Assembly: GCA_017480685.1 (NCBI GenBank)
Contig: JAFUSD010000065.1
Coordinates: 1 to 36,815, forward strand
Length of the DNA: 36,815 nucleotides
Source: Bacteroidaceae bacterium
Lineage (GTDB): Bacteria > Bacteroidota > Bacteroidia > Bacteroidales > Bacteroidaceae
Reading direction: 5' to 3'
The position numbers were made by a program, and so were the translations under genes. The notes beneath the pieces were generated by a model. It searched no databases, was not told the DNA's origin, and worked only from the letters and a program-made list of their open reading frames with translations. Positions 16,250 through 25,180 of this stretch are shown in pieces (position 1 is the first letter of the stretch; the number at the start of each line of letters is the position of its first letter).

Positions 16250-17572
16250 ATGAAGAGATTGTATATCGAGACTTATGGCTGTCAGATGAATGTAGCGGAC
16301 AGTGAGGTGATTGCCTCTGTGATGAGGATGGCGGGCTATGAGACAACCGAAAACCTTGAAGGTGCCGACGCGGTGTTGCTGAACACTTGCTCGGTGCGTG
16401 ACGGGGCGGAGCAGAAGATTTTTGGCCGCCTTGACACTCTGCACTCCATGCAGGCGCGATGGAAGTCTCGCTATGGGCATGGAGTGATTGTAGGCGTGGT
16501 GGGGTGCATGGCCGAGCGAGTGAAGGACGATCTGATTGAGCATCACCACGTAGATCTGGTTGCAGGTCCCGACTCTTACTTATCGCTGCCCGACCTCTTT
16601 GCCGCCGTAGAAGCTGGCGAGAAAGCCATAAACGTGGAACTGTCGACAACAGAAACTTATGCCGACGTGCTGCCCGAACGCGTATGCTCTGGACGTATAT
16701 CAGGGTTTGTGAGCATAATGCGTGGCTGCAACAACTTCTGCCACTACTGCATAGTGCCCTACACCAGAGGCCGCGAGCGCAGCCGGAGCATCGACAGCAT
16801 TCTCGCCGAAGTGGCCGACTTGAGCGAGCGTGGATTCAAGGAGGTGACTCTGCTGGGACAAAACGTGAACTCATACCACTATGCTGACACGGGCTTTCCC
16901 GAACTGCTGAAACGTGTAGCGCAGTCGGTGCCACACATGCGCATCAGGTTCACCACTTCTCATCCTAAGGACATGAGCGATGCCACGCTCGAAACCATTG
17001 CTGCCACTCCCAACATCTGCCGACACATTCACTTGCCGGTGCAGAGCGGCAGCGACCGCATACTGGCTCTGATGAACCGCAAGTACACGCGTCAGTGGTA
17101 TCTGGAACGCATAGAGGCCATCCGCCGTATAATACCAGATTGCGGAATCACCACCGACCTGTTCTGCGGATATCACTCCGAGACAGAAGAAGACCACCAG
17201 CAGACACTCAGCCTGATGAGAGAGTGCCGGTTTGACAGCGCCTTCATGTTCAAATACTCGGAACGCCCTGGCACCTATGCCGCCCGTCACCTGGCCGATA
17301 ACGTGCCCGAGGAAGTGAAGATACGGCGCCTGAACGAGATGATTGCTCTGCAGAACCAACTGTCGGCCGAAAGCTATGGACGCGATGTAGGCAAGACCTT
17401 CGAGGTGTTGGTTGAGGGGGTGAGCAAACGCTCGAGAGACCAGCTCTTCGGTCGCACCAGCCAATACAAGGTGGTGGTGTTCGACCGTGGCACTCACCAT
17501 ATAGGCGACCGCGTGATGGTGAATATCACAGCATCTACATCGGCCACACTCATTGGAAAAATTGACAATTAG
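16250..17572 (+). CDS. miaB: tRNA-2-methylthio-N6-dimethylallyladenosine synthase
   Basis: A radical-SAM methylthiotransferase that adds a methylthio group to isopentenyl-A37 of tRNAs reading UNN codons. The N-terminal UPF0004 domain has YGCQMNVADSE (Cys11), LLNTCSVRD and VGCMAE, three cysteines for the auxiliary cluster. The radical-SAM motif CNNFCHYC gives Cys160, Cys164 and Cys167. A C-terminal TRAM domain covers the last 65 residues (FEVLVEGVSKRSRDQLFGRT). The 440-residue length is normal. Its last codons and stop coincide with the AATTGACAATT spacer repeat before ftsX. Confidence 0.96.
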   Translation: MKRLYIETYGCQMNVADSEVIASVMRMAGYETTENLEGADAVLLNTCSVRDGAEQKIFGRLDTLHSMQARWKSRYGHGVIVGVVGCMAERVKDDLIEHHHVDLVAGPDSYLSLPDLFAAVEAGEKAINVELSTTETYADVLPERVCSGRISGFVSIMRGCNNFCHYCIVPYTRGRERSRSIDSILAEVADLSERGFKEVTLLGQNVNSYHYADTGFPELLKRVAQSVPHMRIRFTTSHPKDMSDATLETIAATPNICRHIHLPVQSGSDRILALMNRKYTRQWYLERIEAIRRIIPDCGITTDLFCGYHSETEEDHQQTLSLMRECRFDSAFMFKYSERPGTYAARHLADNVPEEVKIRRLNEMIALQNQLSAESYGRDVGKTFEVLVEGVSKRSRDQLFGRTSQYKVVVFDRGTHHIGDRVMVNITASTSATLIGKIDN

Positions 17573-17645
17573 CCATCCGGATGGGAATAGATAAATAGCT
17601 AAATCGAAAATAAATAGTAAATCGTCAAATTGTAAATAAGACTCT
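17573..17645. repeat. AT-rich spacer repeat between miaB and ftsX
   Basis: AATTGACAATT with GCCATCCGG (17572-17580) is followed by AAATCG/TAAAT-type repeats up to the ftsX ATG. The first part closely matches the groES-groEL spacer; the second resembles the korA-korB spacer. Confidence 0.6.
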
Positions 17646-18518
17646 ATGAAGCACAACAAAGCTGCAGGACTGCTTAGCACTCAATTTGTGACGGCACTCA
17701 TCAGCACCACACTGGTGCTGGTGCTACTCGGAACTATCGTCTTGTTTGTATTCACCGCCCGCAATCTGTCGAGCTACGTTAGAGAAAACATAAACGTAAG
17801 CGTGTTGCTCAACGACGACATCACAACCGGCGAGACCGAATCGCTGAAACAACTGCTGAGGGAACAACAATACGTGAAGTCGATGAAGTATGTGTCGAAA
17901 CAGCAGGCACTGCACGACCAATGTATGAGCATGGGCACCGACCCGTCGGAGTTTCTCGGCTACAATCCATTCACCGCATCATTTGAAGTAAAAGTGAAGT
18001 CAGAATATGCCAACAACCAAAGCCTGAGCAAGATAACCAAGCAGCTGAAGTCTACCAATCAGGTGATGGACGTAATCTACCAGAAGGAACTGATGGACTC
18101 TGTGAACCATAACATACGCAAGTTCAGCGTCATACTGCTCATCATCGCAGCACTGTTCACCTACATCTCGTTCGCACTGATAAACAACACCGTGCGGCTC
18201 ACTATCTTCTCACGACGTTTCCTCATCAACACCATGAAACTGGTGGGAGCATCGTGGGGGTTCATACGCCGCCCGTTCCTCAATCAGGGATTGCTGCTTG
18301 GAATACTCTCGGCCATCATGGCCGACGCAATAATCATAGGTGGAGTGTACTGGGCACGAACCTACGAGCCCGAAATCAATACGGTGATTAATATACAGGT
18401 AATACTTATTGTAAGCCTCTCGGTACTGGCATTCGGACTGCTCATCACATTTCTCTGTACTTATTTCTCGCTGTCAAAATATCTGAAGATGAGCAGCAAC
18501 GAGCTATACCACATCTGA
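17646..18518 (+). CDS. ftsX: Cell-division protein FtsX
   Basis: This is the permease-like partner of the ATPase FtsE, acting at the inner membrane to control peptidoglycan hydrolases during division. One N-terminal helix (LISTTLVLVLLGTIVLFVF) precedes a periplasmic domain (about 45-165) and is followed by three C-terminal helices, including ILLIIAALFTYISFALI with the conserved NNTVRLTIFSRRFLI segment and LVGASWGFIRRPF. The 290-residue length is usual. No ftsE lies nearby, as is common in Bacteroidota. It opens the ftsX-DUF3098-uppP-truB-queA cluster typical of the phylum. The EnvC-like protein at the right edge of the window is a likely functional partner. Confidence 0.93.
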   Translation: MKHNKAAGLLSTQFVTALISTTLVLVLLGTIVLFVFTARNLSSYVRENINVSVLLNDDITTGETESLKQLLREQQYVKSMKYVSKQQALHDQCMSMGTDPSEFLGYNPFTASFEVKVKSEYANNQSLSKITKQLKSTNQVMDVIYQKELMDSVNHNIRKFSVILLIIAALFTYISFALINNTVRLTIFSRRFLINTMKLVGASWGFIRRPFLNQGLLLGILSAIMADAIIIGGVYWARTYEPEINTVINIQVILIVSLSVLAFGLLITFLCTYFSLSKYLKMSSNELYHI

Positions 18519-18576
18519 TGAATATGCCCCACAAACATCATAACAGACGATAACAGAATAACAGAATATAATAATT

Positions 18577-18807
18577 ATGTCAGAAAGAAACTTAGCATTC
18601 GGCCCTATCAACTACATCGTCCTTGGCATTGGGCTGCTGATAGTAGTTGCCGGTTTCATACTCATGGCAGGTGACGGAAGCACCGAATCGGCATTTAACC
18701 CAGAGATTTTTAGCGACCTGCGCATCAAGGTAGCACCAGTAACAACATTGTTAGGATTCATAGTAGTCATAGCAGCAATACTCATAAAACCTCACCGACA
18801 TGAATGA
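18577..18807 (+). CDS. DUF3098 small membrane protein
   Basis: A 76-residue protein with two membrane helices ([19 protein letters not shown] and [14 protein letters not shown]) joined by a loop holding the conserved [16 protein letters not shown]. This is the DUF3098 family, found in Bacteroidota between ftsX and uppP. Function is unknown; conserved context suggests a role at the division site or in lipid-carrier recycling. It ends eight bases inside uppP, so translation is probably coupled. Confidence 0.88.
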   Translation: MSERNLAFGPINYIVLGIGLLIVVAGFILMAGDGSTESAFNPEIFSDLRIKVAPVTTLLGFIVVIAAILIKPHRHE

Positions 18808-19639
18808 GATACAGGCCCTGTTGATGGGCATATTTCAAGGGCTGACCGAGTATCTGCCGGTGAGCAGTAGCGGGCATCTTGCCATTGCGGGCAAATTGTT
18901 TGGAGTGGAAGACCCCGACCAAATCATGCCATTCACCATCCTCGTACACGTTGCCACCGTGATGAGCACACTTGTCATCCTATGGAAAGAGATTGTGTGG
19001 CTGCTCATCGGAGCATGCAAACACGGCAAAGACTTCATTCCAAGTCGTTACGGCATACGCAGCCTGAACGACGAGCAAAACTACATTGTCTGCATCATTG
19101 TATCGATGATACCGGTAGGCATAGTGTGTCTGTTCTTCAAAGATGCTATTGAGGGATACTTCAATAACCTACTGGTGGTGGGCATTTGTCTGCTCATTAC
19201 AGCCGCATTGCTCTCGTTCTCTTATTTCGCCAAACCAAGAGAGAAGGAGCACATATCCATCTCAGATGCATTCATTATCGGCATAGCACAAGCCTGTGCC
19301 GTGTTGCCAGGACTCTCGCGTTCGGGCAGCACAATAGGGACCGGTCTTATACTGGGCAACAAAAAAGAGAAACTGGCTCAGTTCTCATTCCTCATGGTCA
19401 TTCCGCCGATACTTGGCGAAGCCCTGCTCGACGGGAAAAAGATGATAGAGACGGGAGTGGAGACCGCCATGGCAGGCATCAGCCCGCAAGCCATGGTCAT
19501 AGGGTTCATGGCTGCATTCATCACAGGATGTGTGGCATGCAAATGGATGATAGGCCTTGTGCGTCGTGGCAAACTCATTTATTTCGCAGTATATTGTGCC
19601 ATCGTAGGCCTTGCCACCATCGTCTGGCAGTTGTTATAA
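18800..19639 (+). CDS. uppP: Undecaprenyl-diphosphatase (BacA type)
   Basis: It dephosphorylates undecaprenyl diphosphate at the membrane, recycling the lipid carrier for peptidoglycan and polysaccharide, and gives bacitracin resistance when abundant. Both signature regions are present: [15 protein letters not shown] at residues 13-27 and [12 protein letters not shown] from about residue 170. Several hydrophobic helices follow, including the C-terminal [19 protein letters not shown]. The 279-residue length is normal. It overlaps DUF3098 and is six bases from truB. Confidence 0.96.
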   Translation: MNEIQALLMGIFQGLTEYLPVSSSGHLAIAGKLFGVEDPDQIMPFTILVHVATVMSTLVILWKEIVWLLIGACKHGKDFIPSRYGIRSLNDEQNYIVCIIVSMIPVGIVCLFFKDAIEGYFNNLLVVGICLLITAALLSFSYFAKPREKEHISISDAFIIGIAQACAVLPGLSRSGSTIGTGLILGNKKEKLAQFSFLMVIPPILGEALLDGKKMIETGVETAMAGISPQAMVIGFMAAFITGCVACKWMIGLVRRGKLIYFAVYCAIVGLATIVWQLL

Positions 19640-19645
19640 TAAGCC

Positions 19646-20374
19646 ATGAATCCACAGAAAGGCGAAATACTCTGCTTCAACAAGCCCTATCGCTGGACTT
19701 CGTTCGACCTCGTGTATAAAGTGCGAGGTAAACTGAAGCAACGCATACACCAGCCACGACTGAAAGTGGGCCATGCAGGCACACTCGACCCCCTTGCCAC
19801 CGGAGTGCTCATAGTATGCACAGGCAAGGCAACCAAACAAATAGACCAACTGCAAGCCCACACCAAGGAATACGTGGCCACACTACGCCTGGGAGCCACT
19901 ACGCCGTCGTTTGATCGTGAAACCAGCGAGGATGCCACCTACCCTACACAACACATAACACGCCAGCTAATCGAAGAAACACTGCCACGGTTTGTGGGCA
20001 CCATCATGCAGGTGCCGCCAGCCTACTCGGCAGTGAAGATTGACGGCAAACGGGCATACGACCTCGCAAGGAAGGGACGCACCGTTGAGCTGAAAGCTAA
20101 ACCACTGACTATCGATGAAATAGAGTTAAAAGACTGCAACCTCGACAAACATGAGATAACGATAAGGGTGGTTTGCAGCAAAGGTACATACATCAGAGCC
20201 TTGGCACGCGACATAGGCGAAGCACTCAACACCGGAGCATACCTCACCGACCTGTGCCGCACACGCATAGGCGAATATAAAATAGAGGACTGTCTCGACA
20301 TACATCAGTTCGACCACTGGCTCGACCAGCAGACATTCGACCAAGAAGAAGAGCAGACAAATACCAATAGTTAA
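19646..20374 (+). CDS. truB: tRNA pseudouridine-55 synthase
   Basis: It makes pseudouridine 55 in the T loop of tRNAs. The catalytic aspartate lies in HAGTLDPLATG at Asp48. The KPYRWTSFDLV opening and the VPPAYSAVKIDGKRAYDLAR segment are typical, as is GTYIRALARDIGEAL. At 242 residues it lacks the C-terminal PUA extension of longer homologues, as usual in Bacteroidota. It is tightly packed between uppP and queA (6 and 10 bp gaps). Confidence 0.96.
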   Translation: MNPQKGEILCFNKPYRWTSFDLVYKVRGKLKQRIHQPRLKVGHAGTLDPLATGVLIVCTGKATKQIDQLQAHTKEYVATLRLGATTPSFDRETSEDATYPTQHITRQLIEETLPRFVGTIMQVPPAYSAVKIDGKRAYDLARKGRTVELKAKPLTIDEIELKDCNLDKHEITIRVVCSKGTYIRALARDIGEALNTGAYLTDLCRTRIGEYKIEDCLDIHQFDHWLDQQTFDQEEEQTNTNS

Positions 20375-20384
20375 TTACACAAAG

Positions 20385-21440
20385 ATGAAACTATCACAAT
20401 TCAAATTCAAACTACCCGACGAGAACATAGGACTCGAACCTCCGTATCATCGCGACGAGGCACGCCTCATGGTGCTTCACCGCAACACAGGCGAAATAGA
20501 ACATCGGGAATTTAAAGACATCATAGACTACTTCGACGATGGCGATTCATTCGTCTTCAATGATACACAGGTGTTTCCGGCACGTCTGTATGGCAACAAA
20601 GAAAAGACAGGGGCAACTATAGAGGTCTTCCTCCTGCGCGAGCTCAACGAACGCATGCGCCTTTGGGACGTATTGGTAGACCCTGCACGTAAAATCAGAA
20701 TAGGCAACAAACTCTACTTCGGCGAAGACAACTCTATGGTGGCCGAGGTCATAGACAACACTACCTCGCGCGGACGCACACTCCGATTCCTTTATGACGG
20801 TCCGCACGACGAGTTCAAAGCATCACTTTTTGCCCTGGGCGAAGCACCGCTTACCGATGAAATACGCCGTCAACGGAAGGCTGTGCCCGAGGATATGGAG
20901 AATTTCCAGACAATATATGCCCGCCACGAAGGCGCAGTGACACCACCGGCCACCGGTCTGCACTTCTCTCGAGAGCTTATGAAACGCATGGAGATACGTG
21001 GCATTAACCAAGCATTCATCACACTGCACGTGGGTCTCGGCAACTTCAGACCGATAGACGTGGAAGACCTCACCAAGCACAAGACCGACGGCGAGGAGAT
21101 GCACGTGGGAAGTGAGGCATGTGCCATTGTAAACAAGTCGAGACGCGAAGGCCACAAGGTGTGTGCTGTAGGTACAACCACGATGCGCGCCCTCGAGACT
21201 GCAATGGGTCCAGGAGGCATCATAAAGGAGTTTGACGGATGGACCAACAAGTTTATCTTTCCACCATATGAGTTTGGTGTGGCGCAAGCGTTTGTATCCA
21301 ACTTCCAGCTGCCACTGTCGCTGATGATGATGATGCAGAGTGCATTCGGCGGCTACGAATACACATTGGAAGCATACAATCAGGCAATAGCTCAAGGCTA
21401 CAAGTTTGGTGCCTATGGCGATGCGCTCCTCATCATCTGA
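20385..21440 (+). CDS. queA: S-adenosylmethionine:tRNA ribosyltransferase-isomerase
   Basis: It transfers and isomerises the ribosyl moiety of S-adenosylmethionine onto preQ1-modified tRNA to give epoxyqueuosine. The N-terminus LSQFKFKLPDENIGLEPPYHRDEARLM matches the family after its first part, followed by FVFNDTQVFPARLYG and VTPPATGLHFS. C-terminal VGTTTMRALE and NFQLPLSLMMMMQSAFGG are also diagnostic. The 351 residues are full length. The neighbouring metK makes its substrate, a sensible pairing. A small hairpin (GTCATC with GATGAC, 21452-21467) separates the two. Confidence 0.96.
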   Translation: MKLSQFKFKLPDENIGLEPPYHRDEARLMVLHRNTGEIEHREFKDIIDYFDDGDSFVFNDTQVFPARLYGNKEKTGATIEVFLLRELNERMRLWDVLVDPARKIRIGNKLYFGEDNSMVAEVIDNTTSRGRTLRFLYDGPHDEFKASLFALGEAPLTDEIRRQRKAVPEDMENFQTIYARHEGAVTPPATGLHFSRELMKRMEIRGINQAFITLHVGLGNFRPIDVEDLTKHKTDGEEMHVGSEACAIVNKSRREGHKVCAVGTTTMRALETAMGPGGIIKEFDGWTNKFIFPPYEFGVAQAFVSNFQLPLSLMMMMQSAFGGYEYTLEAYNQAIAQGYKFGAYGDALLII

Positions 21441-21514
21441 TGTACACACCAGTCATCGCCTGATGACACCCTTCCCCCTCATGGAATAAACAATAACAAA
21501 CGTAAAAAAGAAGT

Positions 21515-22780
21515 ATGGGATACTTATTTACATCCGAATCAGTGAGCGAAGGCCACCCCGACAAGGTGGCTGATCAGATATCCGACGCAGTACTTGATGC
21601 GTTTTTGGCATTCGATCAGGACTCAAAGGTAGCATGCGAGACTCTGGTTACCACTGGTCTTGTGGTCATTGCCGGCGAGGTCAAGTCGAAGGCATACGTC
21701 GATTTGCAAGAGGTGGCACGCAGCGTCATTGCTAATATAGGCTACACGAAAGCCGAATACCGCTTCGATGCTGCCAGCTGCGGAGTGCTGTCGGCCATTC
21801 ACGAACAGAGCCCCGACATCAATCAGGGAGTGGTGCGCCAACGAGCCGAAGATCAGGGTGCGGGCGACCAAGGCATTATGTTTGGCTATGCAACAAACGA
21901 GACCGACACATACATGCCATTGGCTTTGGAGCTGAGCCATCATATACTTAAGACTCTCTCAAAGATAAGGAAAGAGGGTCGCGAGATGACCTACCTGCGT
22001 CCAGACAGTAAGAGTCAGGTGACCATAGAGTATGATGACAATGGCAAGCCTGCTCGCATCGACACCATAGTGGTTTCTACACAGCACGATGAATTTATGG
22101 ATGACGACGCGGCTATGCTCAGCAAGATACAGCATGACGTGAAGCACATTCTCATACCACGTGTGGTGAGCGAGATTGCCGACGAGGGTATACGCCGTCT
22201 CTTCGACTCAGACATCAAGTATTTTGTCAACCCCACGGGTAAGTTTGTCATAGGTGGTCCGCATGGTGACACAGGCCTGACCGGCCGCAAAATCATTGTC
22301 GACACCTATGGCGGCAAGGGTGCGCATGGAGGTGGCGCTTTCTCGGGCAAGGACCCGAGCAAGGTAGACCGCTCGGCTGCATACGCTGCCCGTCATATTG
22401 CGAAGAACATGGTTGCGGCAGGTGTGGCCGACGAGATGCTTGTACAGCTCAGCTACGCTATCGGTGTGGCCGAACCCGTGAGCATATATGTCAACACATA
22501 TGGCAAGAGCCATGTGGAAGCTACCGACGGCGAGATTGCCACCAAGATACAGGAGATGTTCGACCTCAGGCCGTATGCCATAGAGCGCGACCTCAAGCTG
22601 AGGCAGCCTATATACACTGAAACGGCTGCATATGGGCACATGGGACGACAGACGCGTACCGTGATGAAGCATTTCTTCAGCCCGTATGCCTCGGGTGGAA
22701 CACGTGATGTTGAAGTGGAGCTCTTCACATGGGAAAAGCTCGACCTCGTGGATAAAATCCGCGAAGCATTCAATATCTGA
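21515..22780 (+). CDS. metK: S-adenosylmethionine synthetase
   Basis: It makes S-adenosylmethionine from methionine and ATP. Clear signatures are [19 protein letters not shown] near the N-terminus, [12 protein letters not shown], the catalytic loop [19 protein letters not shown], and the lysine-rich end. The 421 residues exceed the proteobacterial length by about 35, as usual in Bacteroidota. It lies 74 bp after queA with no clear promoter in the gap; no SAM riboswitch structure is evident there. A terminator follows. Confidence 0.97.
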   Translation: MGYLFTSESVSEGHPDKVADQISDAVLDAFLAFDQDSKVACETLVTTGLVVIAGEVKSKAYVDLQEVARSVIANIGYTKAEYRFDAASCGVLSAIHEQSPDINQGVVRQRAEDQGAGDQGIMFGYATNETDTYMPLALELSHHILKTLSKIRKEGREMTYLRPDSKSQVTIEYDDNGKPARIDTIVVSTQHDEFMDDDAAMLSKIQHDVKHILIPRVVSEIADEGIRRLFDSDIKYFVNPTGKFVIGGPHGDTGLTGRKIIVDTYGGKGAHGGGAFSGKDPSKVDRSAAYAARHIAKNMVAAGVADEMLVQLSYAIGVAEPVSIYVNTYGKSHVEATDGEIATKIQEMFDLRPYAIERDLKLRQPIYTETAAYGHMGRQTRTVMKHFFSPYASGGTRDVEVELFTWEKLDLVDKIREAFNI

Positions 22781-22815
22781 CAACTTCAGAGGTCCGTTTT
22801 CCGCCTTTCAGCTAC

Positions 22816-22853
22816 AAGCCCACCACTGCCATTGCAGGATGGCAGGTGGGCTT
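22816..22853 (+). terminator. Terminator after metK
   Basis: Arms 22816-22832 and 22839-22853 pair as AAGCCCAC with GTGGGCTT and CTGCCAT with ATGGCAG, with a two-base bulge and a six-base loop, followed by TTCGTTTAATC. It closes the miaB-metK block. Confidence 0.75.
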
Positions 22854-22910
22854 TCGTTTAATCTGATTATTTGTTACATCATTTAAGCCCCATTCCCCGT
22901 TTGTTGAATA

Positions 22911-23573
22911 ATGAATGCTCTCAGGTCATATCTCATGTCGACCGATGATGTCGTTATCGTGAGTGCTATCATGCTGTTCATACTTTTCACGTTTGTGCTC
23001 TATCGCAGCCGGATGGTGCTCATTTACAAAATCCGCACATTCTTCTCGTCAAGACAGGTATATGCAGCCAACGAGATTAGCACCAGCAAGGAAGAGCTGG
23101 TCGACATCTTGTTGCTTATTCTCATCGGGTGCCTGTCGGCAAGTGCCATTTTCCATCAAGACTCGTTCAAGAACCATGACGGCGAGCCAGCCTACGGCCT
23201 GCTCATGCTTGTGTTTGCCATAGTTGTCGCGCTCATTGTGTTCAAGGCGTCGGTCTATTCGTTGGTGAGTTGGATATTTTTTCCGTTCAACCGCGAGCGA
23301 GGATGGCTTTCTGCATTCTTCTTTTCGATTGCCATCGTGTCGGCGCTCGCTTTCCCGCTGGCGCTTTTTTCTATTTTCTCACAGACATCCTTTATTAATG
23401 TCATGCATTGCTTTGTAGGAATTGTAATTGTGCAGAAAATACTGTTACTTTTCAAGCTGTTTGTTAACTTTCGACCCAAAAGATATGGCAGTTTGCTATT
23501 TTTTTTGTACTTTTGCAGCGTCGAAATACTGCCAACACTCATTGTGTGGCATTTTTTGAGAGATTTAGAATAA
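22911..23573 (+). CDS. DUF4271 membrane protein
   Basis: A 220-residue polytopic protein with about five to six hydrophobic segments (for example VIVSAIMLFILFTFVLY, LMLVFAIVVALIVFKASVY, FFFSIAIVSALAFPLALFSI) and the family-typical FFSSRQVYAANEI. It belongs to DUF4271, a Bacteroidota family usually upstream of the hemD-like gene. Function is unknown. The stop is eight bases before hemD, so they are co-transcribed with rnpA and yidD, which hints at a membrane biogenesis role. No clear promoter was found upstream. Confidence 0.85.
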   Translation: MNALRSYLMSTDDVVIVSAIMLFILFTFVLYRSRMVLIYKIRTFFSSRQVYAANEISTSKEELVDILLLILIGCLSASAIFHQDSFKNHDGEPAYGLLMLVFAIVVALIVFKASVYSLVSWIFFPFNRERGWLSAFFFSIAIVSALAFPLALFSIFSQTSFINVMHCFVGIVIVQKILLLFKLFVNFRPKRYGSLLFFLYFCSVEILPTLIVWHFLRDLE

Positions 23574-23580
23574 TTAGAGG

Positions 23581-24324
23581 ATGAAAGTATTAGTATCACA
23601 GCCTCGGCCTCAAACCGAGAAATCACCATACTTTGATGTGGCAAACAAGTATGGAGTGGACGTAGTGTTCCGACCGTTTATCAGAGTCGATGCTATGCCT
23701 GCAAAAGATTTTCGTCAGCAGAAAGTATCGATACTCGACCATACAGCAGTTGTTTTTACTTCGCGTCATGGCATTGACCATTTCTTCGCCTTGTGCAAAG
23801 AGATGCGTGTGGCAATCCCTGAGACTATGAAGTATTTCTGCAAGTCGGAAATCGTTGCACTGTATCTGCAGAAATACATTCAGTATCGCAAGCGTAAGGT
23901 GTTCTTCCCGCTGAGCGGAAAGATGGACGACCTCATTCCAATCATGGTGAAACATAAGGCTGAGAAGTATTTCGTGCCCCAGTCGTCGGTTCATGACGAT
24001 GAGTTGAAGCTGAAACTCGACAAGGCTAAACTTACACACAACGAGGCGGTGATGTACTACACCGTGGCCAACGACTTTGAGCCGGGCGAGACGCTTGACT
24101 ACGACATGGTTGTGTTGTTCAGCCCCGAGGGAATCCACTCGCTGCTGAAGAACTTCCCCGACTTCAATCAGGGCAACATATCGTTGGCATGTATCGGGCT
24201 TAAGACCATTGAGGAAGCTGAAAAGATGAACCTCAGGGTTGACTATCAGCTCACTGCCGAGTTGAGGTCGGTGCCTGCAATTATCGAAGCATTTGTGAAA
24301 GATAATGAGTCGAAAAAGCAGTGA
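23581..24324 (+). CDS. hemD: Uroporphyrinogen-III synthase-like protein
   Basis: The 247-residue protein fits the HemD fold: MKVLVSQPRP at the start, VVFTSRHGIDHFF in the first lobe, FFPLSGKMDD in the middle, EAVMYYTVAND, and VVLFSPEGIHSLLKNF in the second lobe with ACIGLKTIEEAEK. HemD cyclises hydroxymethylbilane. The family diverges strongly and no other haem genes lie nearby; many gut Bacteroidales lack most of the pathway, so this copy may have another role. It overlaps rnpA by 20 bases. Confidence 0.75.
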   Translation: MKVLVSQPRPQTEKSPYFDVANKYGVDVVFRPFIRVDAMPAKDFRQQKVSILDHTAVVFTSRHGIDHFFALCKEMRVAIPETMKYFCKSEIVALYLQKYIQYRKRKVFFPLSGKMDDLIPIMVKHKAEKYFVPQSSVHDDELKLKLDKAKLTHNEAVMYYTVANDFEPGETLDYDMVVLFSPEGIHSLLKNFPDFNQGNISLACIGLKTIEEAEKMNLRVDYQLTAELRSVPAIIEAFVKDNESKKQ

Positions 24325-24724
24325 CACACTCAGCAAGGCAGAGCGAATTACAAGCAGGATTGCAATAGACAAGTTGTTTGCCGGCACAAGCAGTTCTGTC
24401 ACGGCCTATCCGTTCAGGGTGGTCTACATGCGGCAGGAACAGACTAAGGCACCGGTATCTGTCATTATAAGTGTGCCAAAGAAGCGATTCCGCAACGCTG
24501 TAGACCGCAACAGGATGAAGCGCCTTGTAAGAGAGGCATACCGGAGGCAGAAACACCACTTGAGCAATGCGGTCGGAATGCAGCAGGAAGGTGGGTTGCT
24601 GATTGCGTTCATCTGTATCACATCCCACATGTGTACATACCAGACCGTCTACTCCAGCATAGGCAAGGCTCTTGATAAAATCGATGGAAACTTGTTTCGT
24701 GACTACAACAATATAGAATCATGA
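24305..24724 (+). CDS. rnpA: Ribonuclease P protein component
   Basis: The 139-residue basic protein assists RNase P RNA in maturing tRNA 5' ends. It has [17 protein letters not shown] at the N-terminus, [14 protein letters not shown] in the middle and the family signature [13 protein letters not shown]. In most bacteria rnpA is beside rpmH near the origin, whereas in Bacteroidota it lies with hemD and yidD as here. It overlaps both neighbours (20 and 4 bases), implying coupled translation. Confidence 0.94.
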   Translation: MSRKSSDTLSKAERITSRIAIDKLFAGTSSSVTAYPFRVVYMRQEQTKAPVSVIISVPKKRFRNAVDRNRMKRLVREAYRRQKHHLSNAVGMQQEGGLLIAFICITSHMCTYQTVYSSIGKALDKIDGNLFRDYNNIES

Positions 24725-24963
24725 ACAGCATTATGGAATACATAGGCAAAGGATTAGGAATGATACTGCTCGTTCCTATTTTCTTTTATCAGCGGTGCAT
24801 CTCGCCCATGTTTCCCCCTACATGCCGGTTCACCCCCACTTGTTCACAATATGCAGTAGAAGCCATCAGGAAGCATGGACCGTTTCGTGGACTATATCTT
24901 GCCCTGCGCCGTCTGCTGCGATGCCATCCCTGGGGCGGCTCAGGATACGACCCCGTGCCGTGA
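24721..24963 (+). CDS. yidD: Membrane protein insertion efficiency factor YidD
   Basis: An 80-residue protein with the hydrophobic-amphipathic start [20 protein letters not shown], then [15 protein letters not shown] and [17 protein letters not shown], the full YidD signature with its conserved cysteines. It is membrane-associated and helps insertion with YidC. ATGA overlap with rnpA shows coupled translation. It is followed by the second palindrome array. Confidence 0.95.
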   Translation: MNSIMEYIGKGLGMILLVPIFFYQRCISPMFPPTCRFTPTCSQYAVEAIRKHGPFRGLYLALRRLLRCHPWGGSGYDPVP

Positions 24964-25034
24964 CACCGGCCGTTCAGACAGGTTGGCAGCATGTCTTGCA
25001 ATGTGCAGGTGGATGATGCCGTCACTACATATTT

Positions 25035-25123
25035 GCAAGGACGTCCTTGCAGGGTGTTGAGGATATCCTCAACGCCATGCGAGGATATCCTCAAAGGGTC
25101 GTGAGGATATCCTCATTTTTTTT
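25035..25123. repeat. 22-bp palindromic repeat array, four units (array 2)
   Basis: Palindromes GCAAGGACGTCCTTGC (25035-25050), GAGGATATCCTC with extended TT/AA arms (25059-25070), GAGGATATCCTC (25081-25092) and again (25103-25114) have centres exactly 22 bp apart. The first linker shares CAGGGTG and TT with array 1. Eight T residues (25116-25123) follow the last unit, so it could also end the yidD transcript. No gene is seen in 24964-25180. Confidence 0.93.
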
Positions 25124-25160
25124 ACATAACTGGCATGCCGCTGACATCACATTGTCTCAC

Positions 25161-25168
25161 CATATTTG
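25161..25168 (+). promoter_or_regulatory. Weak tatD -7 element
   Basis: CATATTTG differs from TAnnTTTG at one fixed base and lies 13 bp before the tatD ATG; no -33 element is seen. Confidence 0.3.
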
Positions 25169-25180
25169 CAACATATAGAA

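Noticed and set aside
21441..21514. SAM riboswitch before metK
   Set aside because: The gap is only 74 bases, with one 6-bp hairpin and no conserved riboswitch core that I can see.
24789..25094. Minus-strand frame over yidD and the palindrome array
   Set aside because: It opposes a certain yidD and gains length only from the repeat units.
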